From contig NZ_JAJFEQ010000013.1 of the NCBI RefSeq assembly GCF_020707265.1, positions 62,001-126,000 on the forward strand: a stretch of DNA of 64,000 nucleotides, given 5' to 3'. The notes below the pieces were generated by a model. That model worked only from the letters and a program-made list of their open reading frames with translations, was not told the DNA's origin and made no database searches. The translations under genes and the position numbers were made by a program. Source of the DNA: Massilia sp. IC2-477 (lineage in GTDB: Bacteria > Pseudomonadota > Gammaproteobacteria > Burkholderiales > Burkholderiaceae_D). Below are positions 38,073 to 47,221 of this stretch, in pieces (positions within the stretch are counted from its first letter, which is position 1; each line of letters opens with the position of its first letter).

Positions 38073-38507
38073 TTGAACACACCGACGGCGGCGGGTTACC
38101 AGATGGACACGAACAAGAAGATACGCGAATACATATCGGCCTTTGCGGACGGCGAGCTGCCGGAAGCCGACCTCGAGCTCGCGCTGGCAGCCCTGCGCGA
38201 AGCGGACGGCCGGCAGGCATGGGACCTCTACCACCAGATCGGCGACGCCCTGCGCGGCGAACCGGGACATGCCGAACTGTCTCCCGACTTCGCAGCGCGG
38301 CTGGCCGACAAGCTCGCCAGTGAGCCGATGCCGCTACGGCGCGGCGCAGGGCGGCCCAGCACGCCGGCCGACGCCCTTGCGGCCATCGCACCCTCGGTGG
38401 TCGCAGCGGGCGAGGCCCTCAACGGCTCCAAGCTGGCCGAGGAAACGGCCGCGCCGCATGACGTGCCCGCTCCCGAGCCCAGTCCAGCCGTCGCCAAGCG
38501 GCTCTGA
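38073..38507 (+). CDS. rseA: Anti-sigma-E factor RseA-like, no obvious TM helix
   Basis: Anti-sigma factor binding RpoE. The N-terminal domain is clear: KKIREYISAFADGELPEADLELAL ... QAWDLYHQIGDALRG resembles RseA/MucA residues 5-60. The start may be TTG 38073 (144 residues) or ATG 38103 (MDTNKKIREY, 134 residues), the latter matching the family. After the domain, the chain is Pro/Ala-rich and I see no transmembrane helix, whereas E. coli RseA has one near residue 100. The short C-terminus ends AVAKRL. No rseB follows. If correct, release of RpoE cannot use the standard DegS-RseP route. Confidence 0.75.
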   Translation: MNTPTAAGYQMDTNKKIREYISAFADGELPEADLELALAALREADGRQAWDLYHQIGDALRGEPGHAELSPDFAARLADKLASEPMPLRRGAGRPSTPADALAAIAPSVVAAGEALNGSKLAEETAAPHDVPAPEPSPAVAKRL

Positions 38508-38709
38508 TGGGCACGCTTGGATGCAGTGATATGTCCGATGTATCTATGCGGCGCGGTGATTCGTCCAGCGTATCAGCGACTTAGTAAGGTGCGGGCCGGC
38601 GCCGGTTTCGTTCCGACCCGGCGTGGGGGCGCGGCACACCGCGCACGGCGCGACAAAGCGTGTTTTTTGGCTTACCATAAAGTCAATCTCAGCCTTCCAC
38701 GCCAAGTCC

Positions 38710-40191
38710 ATGACCCGTCCATTTCCACGCCGTTCCCCCAGCCTGATCCTGTCGGCCCTGCTGCTCTCCACCACCTGCGCCTTTGCCGGCGGCAGCGCCA
38801 TCGCCGCCGCCCCGGTCCAGACCCCGGTCGTGACCGGCCTTCCCGATTTTTCCGACCTGATCGACAAGGTCGGCCCGGCCGTCGTCAACATCCGCACCAC
38901 CGAACGCGTCACGCGCGGGCAGGGCGCGCCCGGTGAAGAAGAAATGCAGGAATTCCTGCGCCGCTTCTTCGGCGGCCAGATCCCGCGCGGCGGCGGGCGT
39001 GGCCAGGGTCGCCCCGGCGGCCAGGGCGGCGGTGCGGAAGAAAACGTGACGCGCGGCGTCGGCTCCGGCTTCATCATTTCCGCCGACGGCTTCGTGCTGA
39101 CCAATGCCCACGTGGTCGAAGGCGCCGACGAGGTCACGGTGACCCTCACCGACCGCCGCGAATTCAAGGCCAAGGTGCTGGGCGCCGACCGCCGTTCGGA
39201 CGTCGCCCTGCTCAAGCTGTCGGCCAACAACCTGCCTTACCTGCGCACCGGCGACTCGAGCAAGATCCGGGTCGGCGAATGGGTGGTGGCGATCGGCTCG
39301 CCCTTCAACCTCGACAACACCGTCACTGCCGGCATCATCTCGGCCAAGTCGCGCGACACCGGCGAATACCTGCCGCTGATCCAGTCCGACGTCGCGGTCA
39401 ACCCGGGTAACTCGGGCGGCCCCCTGATCAACATGCGCGGCGAAGTCATCGGCATCAACTCGCAGATCGCCACGCTCTCGGGCGCCTACAACGGCATTTC
39501 GTTTGCCGTGCCGATCGACGAAGTCACGCGCGTGGCCGAACAGCTCAAGACCAGCGGTAAGGTCACCCGAGGCCGCCTGGGCGTGCAAATCAGCGAAGTC
39601 ACGCGCGACGTGGCCGAATCGCTGGGCCTGGGCAAGGCGCGTGGGGCCGAAGTCTCGATGGTGGAAGCGGGCGGTCCGGCCGAGAAGGGCGGCATCAAGG
39701 TCGGCGACATCATCCTGAAATTCAACAACCAGCCGGTCGAAACCACCCGCGACCTGCCGCGCCTGGTCGGCGCGAGCAAGGTCGGCAGCCGCGCCACCGT
39801 CACCGTCTGGCGCCGCGGCGCCCAGCTCGAGGTGCCGGTGACCATCGTCGAGCTGCAGGAAGAGAAGGTCGCGGGCGCCCGCCCGACGCCGCCGAAGAAA
39901 GCCCCCGGCGCCGCCCCGAACGCCCTCGGCCTGGTGGTGTCCGACATCACGCCCGCCCAGCGCGCCGAGCTCGGCGCCGATGCCGGCGTGCTGGTCGAGG
40001 ACGCCAGCGGCAACGCGGCCACGGCCGGCATCCGTCCGGGCGACGTGATCTCCCAGGTTGGCAATACCCAGGTGGCGAATGTGGCCCAGTTCAACGGGAT
40101 CATCGCCAAGCTCGATCCGAAGAAACCGGTGGCGCTGCTGGTGCGCCGCGGGGACGTGACCCAGTACATCGTCGTGAAGCCGCGCCAGTGA
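38710..40191 (+). CDS. mucD: Periplasmic serine protease MucD/DegQ (HtrA family)
   Basis: Do-type protease and chaperone for misfolded envelope proteins, 493 residues from ATG 38710; an in-frame upstream ATG (38623) would bury the signal peptide. A signal peptide (SLILSALLLSTTCAFA) is followed by the protease domain with His134 (TNAHVVEG), Asp164 (RSDVALLK) and Ser235 (NPGNSGGPLIN), then two PDZ domains (about 270-370 and 400-490; GIRPGDVISQVGN). A Gly/Arg-rich loop lies at about 92-110. It is third in the rpoE-rseA-mucD set, a product of the sigma-E regulon. Confidence 0.94.
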   Translation: MTRPFPRRSPSLILSALLLSTTCAFAGGSAIAAAPVQTPVVTGLPDFSDLIDKVGPAVVNIRTTERVTRGQGAPGEEEMQEFLRRFFGGQIPRGGGRGQGRPGGQGGGAEENVTRGVGSGFIISADGFVLTNAHVVEGADEVTVTLTDRREFKAKVLGADRRSDVALLKLSANNLPYLRTGDSSKIRVGEWVVAIGSPFNLDNTVTAGIISAKSRDTGEYLPLIQSDVAVNPGNSGGPLINMRGEVIGINSQIATLSGAYNGISFAVPIDEVTRVAEQLKTSGKVTRGRLGVQISEVTRDVAESLGLGKARGAEVSMVEAGGPAEKGGIKVGDIILKFNNQPVETTRDLPRLVGASKVGSRATVTVWRRGAQLEVPVTIVELQEEKVAGARPTPPKKAPGAAPNALGLVVSDITPAQRAELGADAGVLVEDASGNAATAGIRPGDVISQVGNTQVANVAQFNGIIAKLDPKKPVALLVRRGDVTQYIVVKPRQ

Positions 40192-40460
40192 TGCGTCCGG
40201 TTCCCTTCACCCTGTATTCGCGCAGCTACTGCCACCTGTGCGAGGACATGCTGCAGGCCCTGATGGCCTTGCAGCAGCCGGGCGAGCGCTTCGACGTCGC
40301 GGTCATCGACGTCGACCTCGACCCCGCTCTGGTGGCCCGTTTCGACGAGCTGGTCCCGGTACTGTTCGGCGATCCGGCCGGCGAGGAGCTGTGCCACTAC
40401 TTCCTCGACCCCGCCGCTGCGCGCGGCTGGGCAGATGCCTGCGCACCCGCACCGGCCTGA
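40191..40460 (+). CDS. Glutaredoxin-family thioredoxin-fold protein
   Basis: An 89-residue thioredoxin-fold protein with an N-terminal CxxC (YSRSYCHLCEDML). It is of the DUF836-like group often located between mucD and lepA in betaproteobacteria. VPVLFGD supplies the cis-Pro region (VPVL). Likely redox or metal related. ATG 40191 overlaps the last base of the mucD TGA (TGATG); a GTG one codon upstream is also possible, so translation is coupled. Confidence 0.82.
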   Translation: MRPVPFTLYSRSYCHLCEDMLQALMALQQPGERFDVAVIDVDLDPALVARFDELVPVLFGDPAGEELCHYFLDPAAARGWADACAPAPA

Positions 40461-40620
40461 AACTCGCCGCCAAACCCGGCCATTTGCCCATCCTCCGGGC
40501 GAAAACCCGGGTTTCTGCCCCTGGGCGACCCCAAAACCGGGCTTTCCGGCGCGGAATCCGGTAAAATGCCGGGGTCGGAAAAGCGTCTGTCCCTAACACA
40601 CGCGATTCTCTCGCTTCATC

Positions 40621-40666
40621 AAGCGCTTCGGCCGGGGCCCGGTACGCCCCCACGGAGCGCTTTTTT
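40621..40666 (+). terminator. Terminator between the mucD unit and lepA
   Basis: AAGCGCT (40621-40627) pairs with AGCGCTT (40656-40662), with inner pairing of CCGGGG and CCCC, followed by a run of six T. The remaining gap (40461-40620) is GC-rich with short CCGGGC/CCCGGG repeats and shows no gene. Confidence 0.75.
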
Positions 40667-40730
40667 GCATGGCGTCTTCGTTTGTAGCCTGCCGCGCTGT
40701 CCGCGGCCTTTTTGGTTTTGAGCTTTGTTA

Positions 40731-42524
40731 ATGAACAACATACGTAACTTCTCCATCATCGCCCACATCGACCACGGCAAATCGACCCTGGCCGACCGCA
40801 TCATCCAGCTGTGCGGTGGTTTGTCGGAACGCGAGATGGACGCGCAGGTGCTCGATTCGATGGACCTCGAACGCGAGCGTGGCATCACCATCAAGGCCCA
40901 GACCGCGGCGCTGCAGTACAAGGCGCGCGACGGCCAGACCTACAACCTGAACCTGATCGACACCCCGGGCCACGTCGACTTCTCCTACGAAGTCTCGCGC
41001 TCGCTGTCGGCCTGCGAAGGCGCGCTGCTGGTGGTCGACGCCTCCCAGGGCGTGGAAGCCCAGACCGTGGCCAACTGCTACACCGCGCTCGACCTGGGCG
41101 TGGAAGTGGTGCCGATCCTGAACAAGATCGACCTGCCGCATGCCGACCCGGACAACGCCAAGAAGGAAATCGAGGACGTCATCGGCATCGACGCGTCCGA
41201 CGCCACCACCTGCTCGGCCAAGACCGGCCTGGGCGTGGAAGACGTGCTGGAAACCCTGATCGCGAAGGTGCCGCCGCCCAAGGGCGACCCGGATGCGCCG
41301 CTGCAGGCCCTGATCGTCGACTCCTGGTACGACCCGTATGTCGGCGTCGTGATGCTGGTGCGCGTGGTCAACGGCACCCTGCGTCCGAAAGAAAAGATCC
41401 TGCTGATGGCGACCGGTTCGGTGAACCTGGTCGAGAGCGTCGGCGTGTTCACCCCGCGTTCGGTCGCGCTGCAGGAACTGTCGGCCGGCCAGGTGGGCTT
41501 CATCATTGCCGGCATCAAGGAACTGACCGCCGCCAAGGTGGGCGATACCGTGACCCTGGCCGCCAAGCCGGCCCCGGCACCGCTGCCGGGCTTCAAGGAA
41601 GTCCAGCCGCAGGTCTTCGCCGGCCTGTTCCCGGTGGAAGCCAACCAGTACGACGCCCTGCGCGACTCGCTGGAAAAACTCAAGCTGAACGACGCCGCCC
41701 TGATGTACGAGCCGGAAGTCTCGCAGGCGCTGGGCTTCGGCTTCCGCTGCGGCTTCCTGGGCCTGCTGCACATGGAGATCGTGCAGGAACGTCTCGAGCG
41801 CGAGTTCGACATGGACCTGATCACCACCGCGCCGACCGTCGTGTACGAGGTCGAGATGCGCGACGGTACGATGGTGCGCGTGGACAACCCGTCGAAGATG
41901 CCGGAACCGTCCAAGATCAATGAAGTGCGCGAGCCGATCGTCGACGTCAACCTGTACATGCCGCAGGAGTATGTCGGTGCGGTGATGACCCTGTGTAACG
42001 GCAAGCGCGGCGTCCAGATGGACATGGCCTACCACGGCCGCCAGGTCAAGCTGCACTACGAAATTCCGATGGCCGAGATCGTGCTGGACTTCTTCGACCG
42101 CCTGAAGTCGACCTCGCGCGGCTATGCCTCGATGGACTACGAGTTCAAGGAATACCGCGCGGCCGACGTGGTCAAGGTCGACATGCTGATCAATAGCGAA
42201 AAGGTCGATGCGCTGGCCATCATCGTGCACCGCGCCAACGCGCCTTACCGCGGCCGCCAGGTGGCCGCCAAGATGCGCGAACTGATCCCGCGCCAGATGT
42301 TCGACGTGGCGATCCAGGCCGCGATCGGCGCCACCATCATCTCGCGCGAGAACGTCAAGGCGCTGCGCAAGAACGTGCTGGCCAAGTGCTATGGCGGCGA
42401 CATCTCGCGTAAGAAGAAGCTGCTGGAAAAGCAAAAGGCCGGCAAGAAGCGCATGAAGCAGGTCGGTTCGGTGGAGATTCCGCAAGAGGCCTTCCTGGCC
42501 ATCCTGCAGGTGGAAGAAAAATAA
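40731..42524 (+). CDS. lepA: Elongation factor 4 (LepA)
   Basis: Ribosome-bound translational GTPase that back-translocates or remodels stalled ribosomes. The 597-residue protein has G1 AHIDHGKST, switch I ERERGITIKAQ, G3 DTPGHVDF, G4 NKID, EF-G-like domains II and III, and the LepA-specific C-terminal domain (YRAADVVKVDMLINSEKVDA and KKKLLEKQKAGKKRMKQVG). ATG 40731 (MNNIRNFSII) is the family start. lepB begins directly after the stop with no intergenic base, a strongly conserved pair. Confidence 0.98.
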   Translation: MNNIRNFSIIAHIDHGKSTLADRIIQLCGGLSEREMDAQVLDSMDLERERGITIKAQTAALQYKARDGQTYNLNLIDTPGHVDFSYEVSRSLSACEGALLVVDASQGVEAQTVANCYTALDLGVEVVPILNKIDLPHADPDNAKKEIEDVIGIDASDATTCSAKTGLGVEDVLETLIAKVPPPKGDPDAPLQALIVDSWYDPYVGVVMLVRVVNGTLRPKEKILLMATGSVNLVESVGVFTPRSVALQELSAGQVGFIIAGIKELTAAKVGDTVTLAAKPAPAPLPGFKEVQPQVFAGLFPVEANQYDALRDSLEKLKLNDAALMYEPEVSQALGFGFRCGFLGLLHMEIVQERLEREFDMDLITTAPTVVYEVEMRDGTMVRVDNPSKMPEPSKINEVREPIVDVNLYMPQEYVGAVMTLCNGKRGVQMDMAYHGRQVKLHYEIPMAEIVLDFFDRLKSTSRGYASMDYEFKEYRAADVVKVDMLINSEKVDALAIIVHRANAPYRGRQVAAKMRELIPRQMFDVAIQAAIGATIISRENVKALRKNVLAKCYGGDISRKKKLLEKQKAGKKRMKQVGSVEIPQEAFLAILQVEEK

Positions 42525-43442
42525 ATGGATATGCAAACTGTCCTGAGCAATTTTGCCCTGATCCTGTTCGTGCTGATGGTGGTGACCGGCGTCATCTGGT
42601 GCCTGGATGTGTTCGTCCTTGCCAAACAGCGCCGCCGCGCCGCCGACATCGCCCTGCGCGAATACGACGCGCGCATCGACAAGCTGGCCAAGGAAGGCAT
42701 CAAGGCCGACAGCGGCAACCAGCGCGCCGAGATCGAAGCGGCCCACCTGCGCCAGCCGACCTGGATCGAGTACTCGGGCAGCTTCTTCCCGGTCATTGCG
42801 CTGGTATTCATCCTGCGTTCCTTCCTGTGGGAGCCGTTCAAGATCCCGTCCTCGTCGATGGTGCCGACCCTGCTGGTGGGCGACTTCATCCTCGTGAACA
42901 AGTACGCCTACGGCATCCGCCTGCCGATCATCAACAAGAAGGTGATCGAGATCGCCGACCCGCAGCGCGGCGACGTGATGGTGTTCAAGTATCCGAAGGA
43001 CATGAGCCAGGATTACATCAAGCGCGTCATCGGCGTTCCGGGCGACACCATCACCTATGAAAACAAGCGCCTGACGGTGAACGGCAAGCCGGTCCAGTAC
43101 ACCCCGATGGACGATTATCTGGATGACCAGCATCCGATTTACCACAAGCAGTTCCTGGAAAACCTGGCCGGCGTGCCGCACCGGATCCTGAACACCGCGG
43201 ACAAGCGCGGCTTCGACCTGGGCGCCGTGGACTTCGTCAACCATCCTGAAGCCTGCAACTTCTCATACGATAAATTTACCTGTATCGTACCTGCAGGCAA
43301 TTATTTCATGATGGGCGATAACCGCGACAACAGTGCCGACAGCCGCTATTGGGGCTTCGTACCGGACAAGAACATTGTTGGCAAGGCGATCGTCGTCTGG
43401 ATGAATTTCGGCAATCCGAAACGGATTGGCGGCATCCAGTAA
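42525..43442 (+). CDS. lepB: Signal peptidase I
   Basis: Membrane serine protease removing signal peptides from Sec/Tat substrates, 305 residues. Two N-terminal helices (FALILFVLMVVTGVIW and FFPVIALVFILRSFL) surround a cytoplasmic loop. Catalytic Ser111 lies in KIPSSSMVPTL and Lys166 in DYIKRVIGVPGD. The C-terminal MMGDNRDNSADSRYWGFVP is conserved. It follows lepA directly and precedes the DUF4845 gene by 15 bases. Confidence 0.97.
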   Translation: MDMQTVLSNFALILFVLMVVTGVIWCLDVFVLAKQRRRAADIALREYDARIDKLAKEGIKADSGNQRAEIEAAHLRQPTWIEYSGSFFPVIALVFILRSFLWEPFKIPSSSMVPTLLVGDFILVNKYAYGIRLPIINKKVIEIADPQRGDVMVFKYPKDMSQDYIKRVIGVPGDTITYENKRLTVNGKPVQYTPMDDYLDDQHPIYHKQFLENLAGVPHRILNTADKRGFDLGAVDFVNHPEACNFSYDKFTCIVPAGNYFMMGDNRDNSADSRYWGFVPDKNIVGKAIVVWMNFGNPKRIGGIQ

Positions 43443-43457
43443 TTTCGGAGATCCACC

Positions 43458-43859
43458 ATGCAGAAGCAAATCCTCGTTCGCCAGTCCGGCATCTCGCTGA
43501 CCGGCCTGATCCTCGTCCTGGCCGTGCTCGGCGTCGCAGCCGTGTTCGCGCTCAAGCTGATCCCGACCTACACTGAGTACAGCGCGATCAAGGACGCGAT
43601 CGTGCGCGCCAAGGAAGCTGGCGGCACGCCGCGCGAAATACAGGTAGCCTTCGACAAGACCGCCGGTATCAACGACGTCACCGCTGTCAGGGGCCGCGAC
43701 CTGACCATTACCCGCGACGACGGCGAAGTGCAAGTCAGCTTTGCCTACGAGAAGCGGGTCCCGCTGATGGGGAACGTCAGCCTGGTGATCGACTACGCGG
43801 GCACGACCGATCCGAGCGGCGTGGTGGCGGCCAAGGAAGCCGACGCACCTGCTCGATAA
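43458..43859 (+). CDS. DUF4845 membrane-anchored protein
   Basis: A 133-residue protein with one N-terminal helix (SLTGLILVLAVLGVAAVFALKL, resembling a type IV pilin N-terminus: GISLTGLI) and a small periplasmic alpha/beta domain (residues about 35-120). The family is regularly located between lepB and rnc in betaproteobacteria and pseudomonads. Function unknown; the conserved location suggests a link to secretion. AAGCAAATC follows ATG 43458 with GGAGAT upstream. Confidence 0.85.
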   Translation: MQKQILVRQSGISLTGLILVLAVLGVAAVFALKLIPTYTEYSAIKDAIVRAKEAGGTPREIQVAFDKTAGINDVTAVRGRDLTITRDDGEVQVSFAYEKRVPLMGNVSLVIDYAGTTDPSGVVAAKEADAPAR

Positions 43860-43907
43860 GCAACACGCGGCGTCCACGTGGGTGGGCGCTGAAACCACGA
43901 CAGCACA

Positions 43908-44702
43908 ATGAATCTACAGTTATTGCAAACACGCTTGGGTTATACGTTCCGGGACACCGGCCTGCTCCAGCAAGCCCTGACCCACCGTAGCCATAGCGCG
44001 CTGCATAACGAACGCCTGGAATTCCTCGGCGACTCGATCCTGAACTGCGTCGTGGCGTCGATCCTGTACGAACGTTTCAGCCACCTCGACGAAGGCGATT
44101 TGTCGCGCCTGCGCGCCAACCTGGTCAAGCAGCAGTCGCTGTTCGAGATCGCCCAGAAGCTGGAGCTGTCGCAGTTCCTGCGGCTGGGGGAGGGCGAGCT
44201 GAAGTCGGGCGGCTTCCGCCGGCCCTCGATCCTGGCCGACACCCTGGAAGCCCTGCTGGGCGCGATCTTCCTCGACACCGGCTTCGATGCGGCGCGCGAC
44301 GTGATCCGCGCCTTCTACCTGCCGCTGCTCGAGACGGTCGACCCGGCGACGCTGGGCAAGGATGCCAAGACCCTGCTGCAGGAATTCCTGCAGAGCAAGA
44401 AAATCTCGCTGCCGACCTATAACGTGGTGGCAACCCACGGCGCCGCCCACAGCCAGGAATTCGAAGTCGAGTGCCTGGTGCCGAAACTGAACGTGCAGGT
44501 CTTCGGCCGCGGCGGCAGCCGCCGCGCCGGCGAACAGGCCGCTGCCCGCCTTGCGCTGGAAGCGGCGCAGGCGGCAACGACGAAATCGCCGGCAGCGCGC
44601 AAATCGAAGCCACGCACCGCCCAGCTGAAACTGGGCATCGCCACCATCCAGAGCAGCGAACCGGCGGCACAACAGGAACAACCAGGAAGCAAGTCAGCAT
44701 GA
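43908..44702 (+). CDS. rnc: Ribonuclease III
   Basis: Double-strand-specific endoribonuclease for rRNA maturation and mRNA control, 264 residues. The nuclease signature ERLEFLGDSILNCVVASILY carries the Mg-binding residues, and the second metal site lies in ADTLEALLGAIFLD. The double-stranded RNA-binding domain starts at TLLQEFLQSKKISLPTYNV. A 35-residue Ala/Lys/Gln-rich tail extends past the usual end. The TGA overlaps the era ATG by four bases (ATGA), so rnc and era are coupled. Confidence 0.97.
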   Translation: MNLQLLQTRLGYTFRDTGLLQQALTHRSHSALHNERLEFLGDSILNCVVASILYERFSHLDEGDLSRLRANLVKQQSLFEIAQKLELSQFLRLGEGELKSGGFRRPSILADTLEALLGAIFLDTGFDAARDVIRAFYLPLLETVDPATLGKDAKTLLQEFLQSKKISLPTYNVVATHGAAHSQEFEVECLVPKLNVQVFGRGGSRRAGEQAAARLALEAAQAATTKSPAARKSKPRTAQLKLGIATIQSSEPAAQQEQPGSKSA

Positions 44703-45619
44703 ACATCGAGAGCACCACCGACACCAACGCCACCCCAGAGGGCTTCCGCTGCGGCTACATCGCCATCGTCGGCCGTCCGAACGTCGGCAAGTCGACCCTG
44801 ATGAACGTGCTGATCGGCGCCAAGGTGTCGATCACCTCGCGCAAGGCCCAGACCACGCGCCACCGCATCACCGGCATCCAGACCCGTGACGACGCCCAGT
44901 TCATCTACGTCGACACTCCGGGCTTCCAGACCCGCCATGCGAACGCGCTCAACAAGACGCTGAACAAGACCGTCTCGAACACGCTGACGTCCTCGGACGT
45001 GATCCTGTTCCTGGTCGAAGCCGGTACCTTCGGCCCGGCCGACCAGCAGGTGCTCGATTTGCTGCCGAAGAACGTGCCGGTGGTCTTGGTCATCAATAAA
45101 TCGGACCGCATGAAGGACAAGGCGGTCCTGATGCCCTTCGCCCAGAAGATCGCCGCGCTGCGCGACTTCACGGCCATTGTGCCGGTCTCGGCCAAGATGC
45201 GCTTCCAGGTCGATGCGCTGGAAAACGAGATCAAGCGCCACTTGCCGGAGAACGCCCCGATCTTCGGGCCGGACGACATCACCGACCGCAGCGAGAAGTT
45301 CCTGGCCGCCGAGATCGTGCGTGAAAAAGTGTTCCGGCTGCTGGGCGACGAGCTGCCCTATACCAGCACGGTGATCATCGAGCAGTTCCAGCAGGAAGGC
45401 AACCTGCGCCGCATCTTCTGCGCCATCCTGGTCGAGCGCGACACGCACAAGTCGATGATCATCGGGAACAAAGGCGCGCGCCTGAAGGAAATCTCGACCC
45501 AGTCGCGCCTGGACATGGAAAAGCTGTTCGACGGCCCCGTGTACCTGGAAATCTGGGTCAAGGTCAAATCCGGCTGGGCCGACAACGAAGCGGGCCTGCG
45601 CGCCTACGGCTACGAGTAA
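44699..45619 (+). CDS. era: GTPase Era
   Basis: 16S rRNA-binding GTPase needed for 30S assembly, 306 residues. GTPase motifs: G1 GRPNVGKST (25-33), G2 TTRHRITG, G3 DTPGFQ, G4 NKSD. The C-terminal KH domain includes IIGNKGARLKEIS. I chose ATG 44699 (MNIESTTDTN), overlapping the rnc stop, rather than the far upstream in-frame ATG at 44471. recO follows after 24 bases. Confidence 0.97.
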   Translation: MNIESTTDTNATPEGFRCGYIAIVGRPNVGKSTLMNVLIGAKVSITSRKAQTTRHRITGIQTRDDAQFIYVDTPGFQTRHANALNKTLNKTVSNTLTSSDVILFLVEAGTFGPADQQVLDLLPKNVPVVLVINKSDRMKDKAVLMPFAQKIAALRDFTAIVPVSAKMRFQVDALENEIKRHLPENAPIFGPDDITDRSEKFLAAEIVREKVFRLLGDELPYTSTVIIEQFQQEGNLRRIFCAILVERDTHKSMIIGNKGARLKEISTQSRLDMEKLFDGPVYLEIWVKVKSGWADNEAGLRAYGYE

Positions 45620-45643
45620 CTCCCTGGAGGCCGTCCCCACCGC

Positions 45644-46435
45644 ATGCCCAGCCCAGACGACCTCATCGACACACCGGAACAGAGCGTTCCGGTAACGGCC
45701 AAGCGCAGCCGCACACCTGTGCGCGAGACCCGGGTGAGCGGCCAGCCCGGCTTCGTCCTGCACAGCTATCCCTACAAGGAAACCAGCCTGATCGTGGACA
45801 TGTTCACGCGCGACTACGGCCGCGTGGGCGTGGTCGCGAAGGGCGCCAAGCGTCCGCTGTCGAAGCTGCGCGGGGTGCTGCAGACCTTCCAGCCGCTGTC
45901 GCTCTCGTTTTCCGGGAAATCCGAACTGCGCACCCTGATCGATGCCGAATGGGTCGGCGGCATGCTGCCGCTGGAGAAGACCGCGCTGCTGTGTGGCTTC
46001 TACCTGAACGAACTCCTGGTGAAACTGCTGGCGCGCGACGACAAGCACCCGGCCTTGTTCGATCACTACGTCTCGACATTGAACCAGCTGGCCCATGGCG
46101 AGCCGGCGCCGATCGTCTTGCGAAAGTTCGAACGGGCCTTACTTAAGGAAACTGGCGTCGCGGCCGACCTCGGACGTTCGACCACCACCCGCGGCCCGGT
46201 CGAGCCGGAACGCGACTACGTGGTCGACCCGGAAAAGGGTGCACGCGAAGCGCTGGCCAGCGACGTGTGGCCGGTGGTGACCGGTAAAACCCTGCTCGAC
46301 ATGGAGCGCGAGGACTACGGCGACCCGGTGACGCAGGGGCAGAGCAAGCAGCTGATGCGCTTCCTGCTGGCGCACCACCTGGGGGGCGCACCACTCAACA
46401 CGCGCCAGATTTTGATCGACCTGATGCAGTTATAA
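45644..46435 (+). CDS. recO: DNA repair protein RecO
   Basis: RecFOR-pathway mediator that helps RecA replace SSB, 263 residues. The OB-fold domain begins at GFVLHSYPYKETSLIVDMF and continues RDYGRVGVVAKGAKRPLSKL; residues 1-34 are an extra Pro/Thr/Arg-rich leader before the fold. The C-terminal helical part includes CGFYLNELLVKLL. The four Cys zinc site seen in some RecO proteins is absent. It sits between era and pdxJ in the conserved order. Confidence 0.93.
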   Translation: MPSPDDLIDTPEQSVPVTAKRSRTPVRETRVSGQPGFVLHSYPYKETSLIVDMFTRDYGRVGVVAKGAKRPLSKLRGVLQTFQPLSLSFSGKSELRTLIDAEWVGGMLPLEKTALLCGFYLNELLVKLLARDDKHPALFDHYVSTLNQLAHGEPAPIVLRKFERALLKETGVAADLGRSTTTRGPVEPERDYVVDPEKGAREALASDVWPVVTGKTLLDMEREDYGDPVTQGQSKQLMRFLLAHHLGGAPLNTRQILIDLMQL

Positions 46436-46446
46436 AGAGACCACAA

Positions 46447-47220
46447 ATGAGCTTCCTGCAACCTGCCGGTTCGGTGATCGACCTCGGCGTCAACATCGAC
46501 CACATCGCCACCGTGCGCAATGCCCGCGGCACCAGCTACCCGGACCCGATCCGCGGCGCGCTGCTGGCCGAGCAGGCCGGCGCCGACCTGATCACCCTGC
46601 ACCTGCGCGAAGACCGCCGCCACATCAAGGATGCGGACGTGCTGGCGCTGCGCCCGCTGTTGACCACCCGCATGAACCTGGAAGCGGCCGTGACGCGCGA
46701 GATGATCGACTTCGCCTGCCAGGTCAAGCCGCAGGACGTGTGCCTGGTGCCGGAGCGGCGCGAGGAAGTCACCACCGAGGGCGGCCTGGACGTGATCCGC
46801 TACTACAAGGAAGTGGAAGCCGCGGTGCAGCAGCTCAAAGCGGAGGGCATCCGCGTGTCGCTGTTCATCGATGCCGACGAAGCGCAGATTGAAGCGGCCG
46901 CAAACGTCGGCGCCACCGTGATCGAGCTGCATACCGGGCGCTATGCGGAAGCCGAGGGCGAGGAAGCGGTTCGCGAGATCGAGCGCATCAAGGTGGGCGT
47001 GCGTGCCGGCGCCTCGCGCGGCCTGCGCGTGAATGCCGGCCACGGCCTGCACTACACCAATGTGCAGCCGATCGCGGCGATCCCCGACATCCATGAGCTG
47101 AACATCGGCCACGCGATCGTCGGCCACGCCCTGTTCGTGGGCTGGGAGAATGCGGTGCGCGAGATGAAGGCCATCATGGTGGCGGCGCGCCTGGGCGTGC
47201 GGTACGGCGCAGGAGCCTGA
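46447..47220 (+). CDS. pdxJ: Pyridoxine 5'-phosphate synthase PdxJ
   Basis: Last ring-forming step of vitamin B6 synthesis, condensing aminoacetone 3-phosphate with 1-deoxyxylulose 5-phosphate. The 257-residue TIM barrel shows LGVNIDHIATVRNARG, LHLREDRRHI, LVPERREEVTTEGGLD, VSLFIDADEAQI, ELHTGRYAEAE and NAGHGLHYTNV. Active-site Glu/His residues lie in these segments. ATG 46447 follows AAAGAGA. One base separates it from acpS. Confidence 0.97.
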   Translation: MSFLQPAGSVIDLGVNIDHIATVRNARGTSYPDPIRGALLAEQAGADLITLHLREDRRHIKDADVLALRPLLTTRMNLEAAVTREMIDFACQVKPQDVCLVPERREEVTTEGGLDVIRYYKEVEAAVQQLKAEGIRVSLFIDADEAQIEAAANVGATVIELHTGRYAEAEGEEAVREIERIKVGVRAGASRGLRVNAGHGLHYTNVQPIAAIPDIHELNIGHAIVGHALFVGWENAVREMKAIMVAARLGVRYGAGA

Positions 47221-47221
47221 G

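Noticed and set aside
38508..38709. Search for rseB or a membrane-helix extension of rseA
   Set aside because: All frames between rseA and mucD are short and lack RseB or hydrophobic-helix character.
40728..43244. 838-codon minus-strand open frame over lepA and lepB
   Set aside because: Antisense shadow created by third-position GC bias; spans two well-conserved genes.
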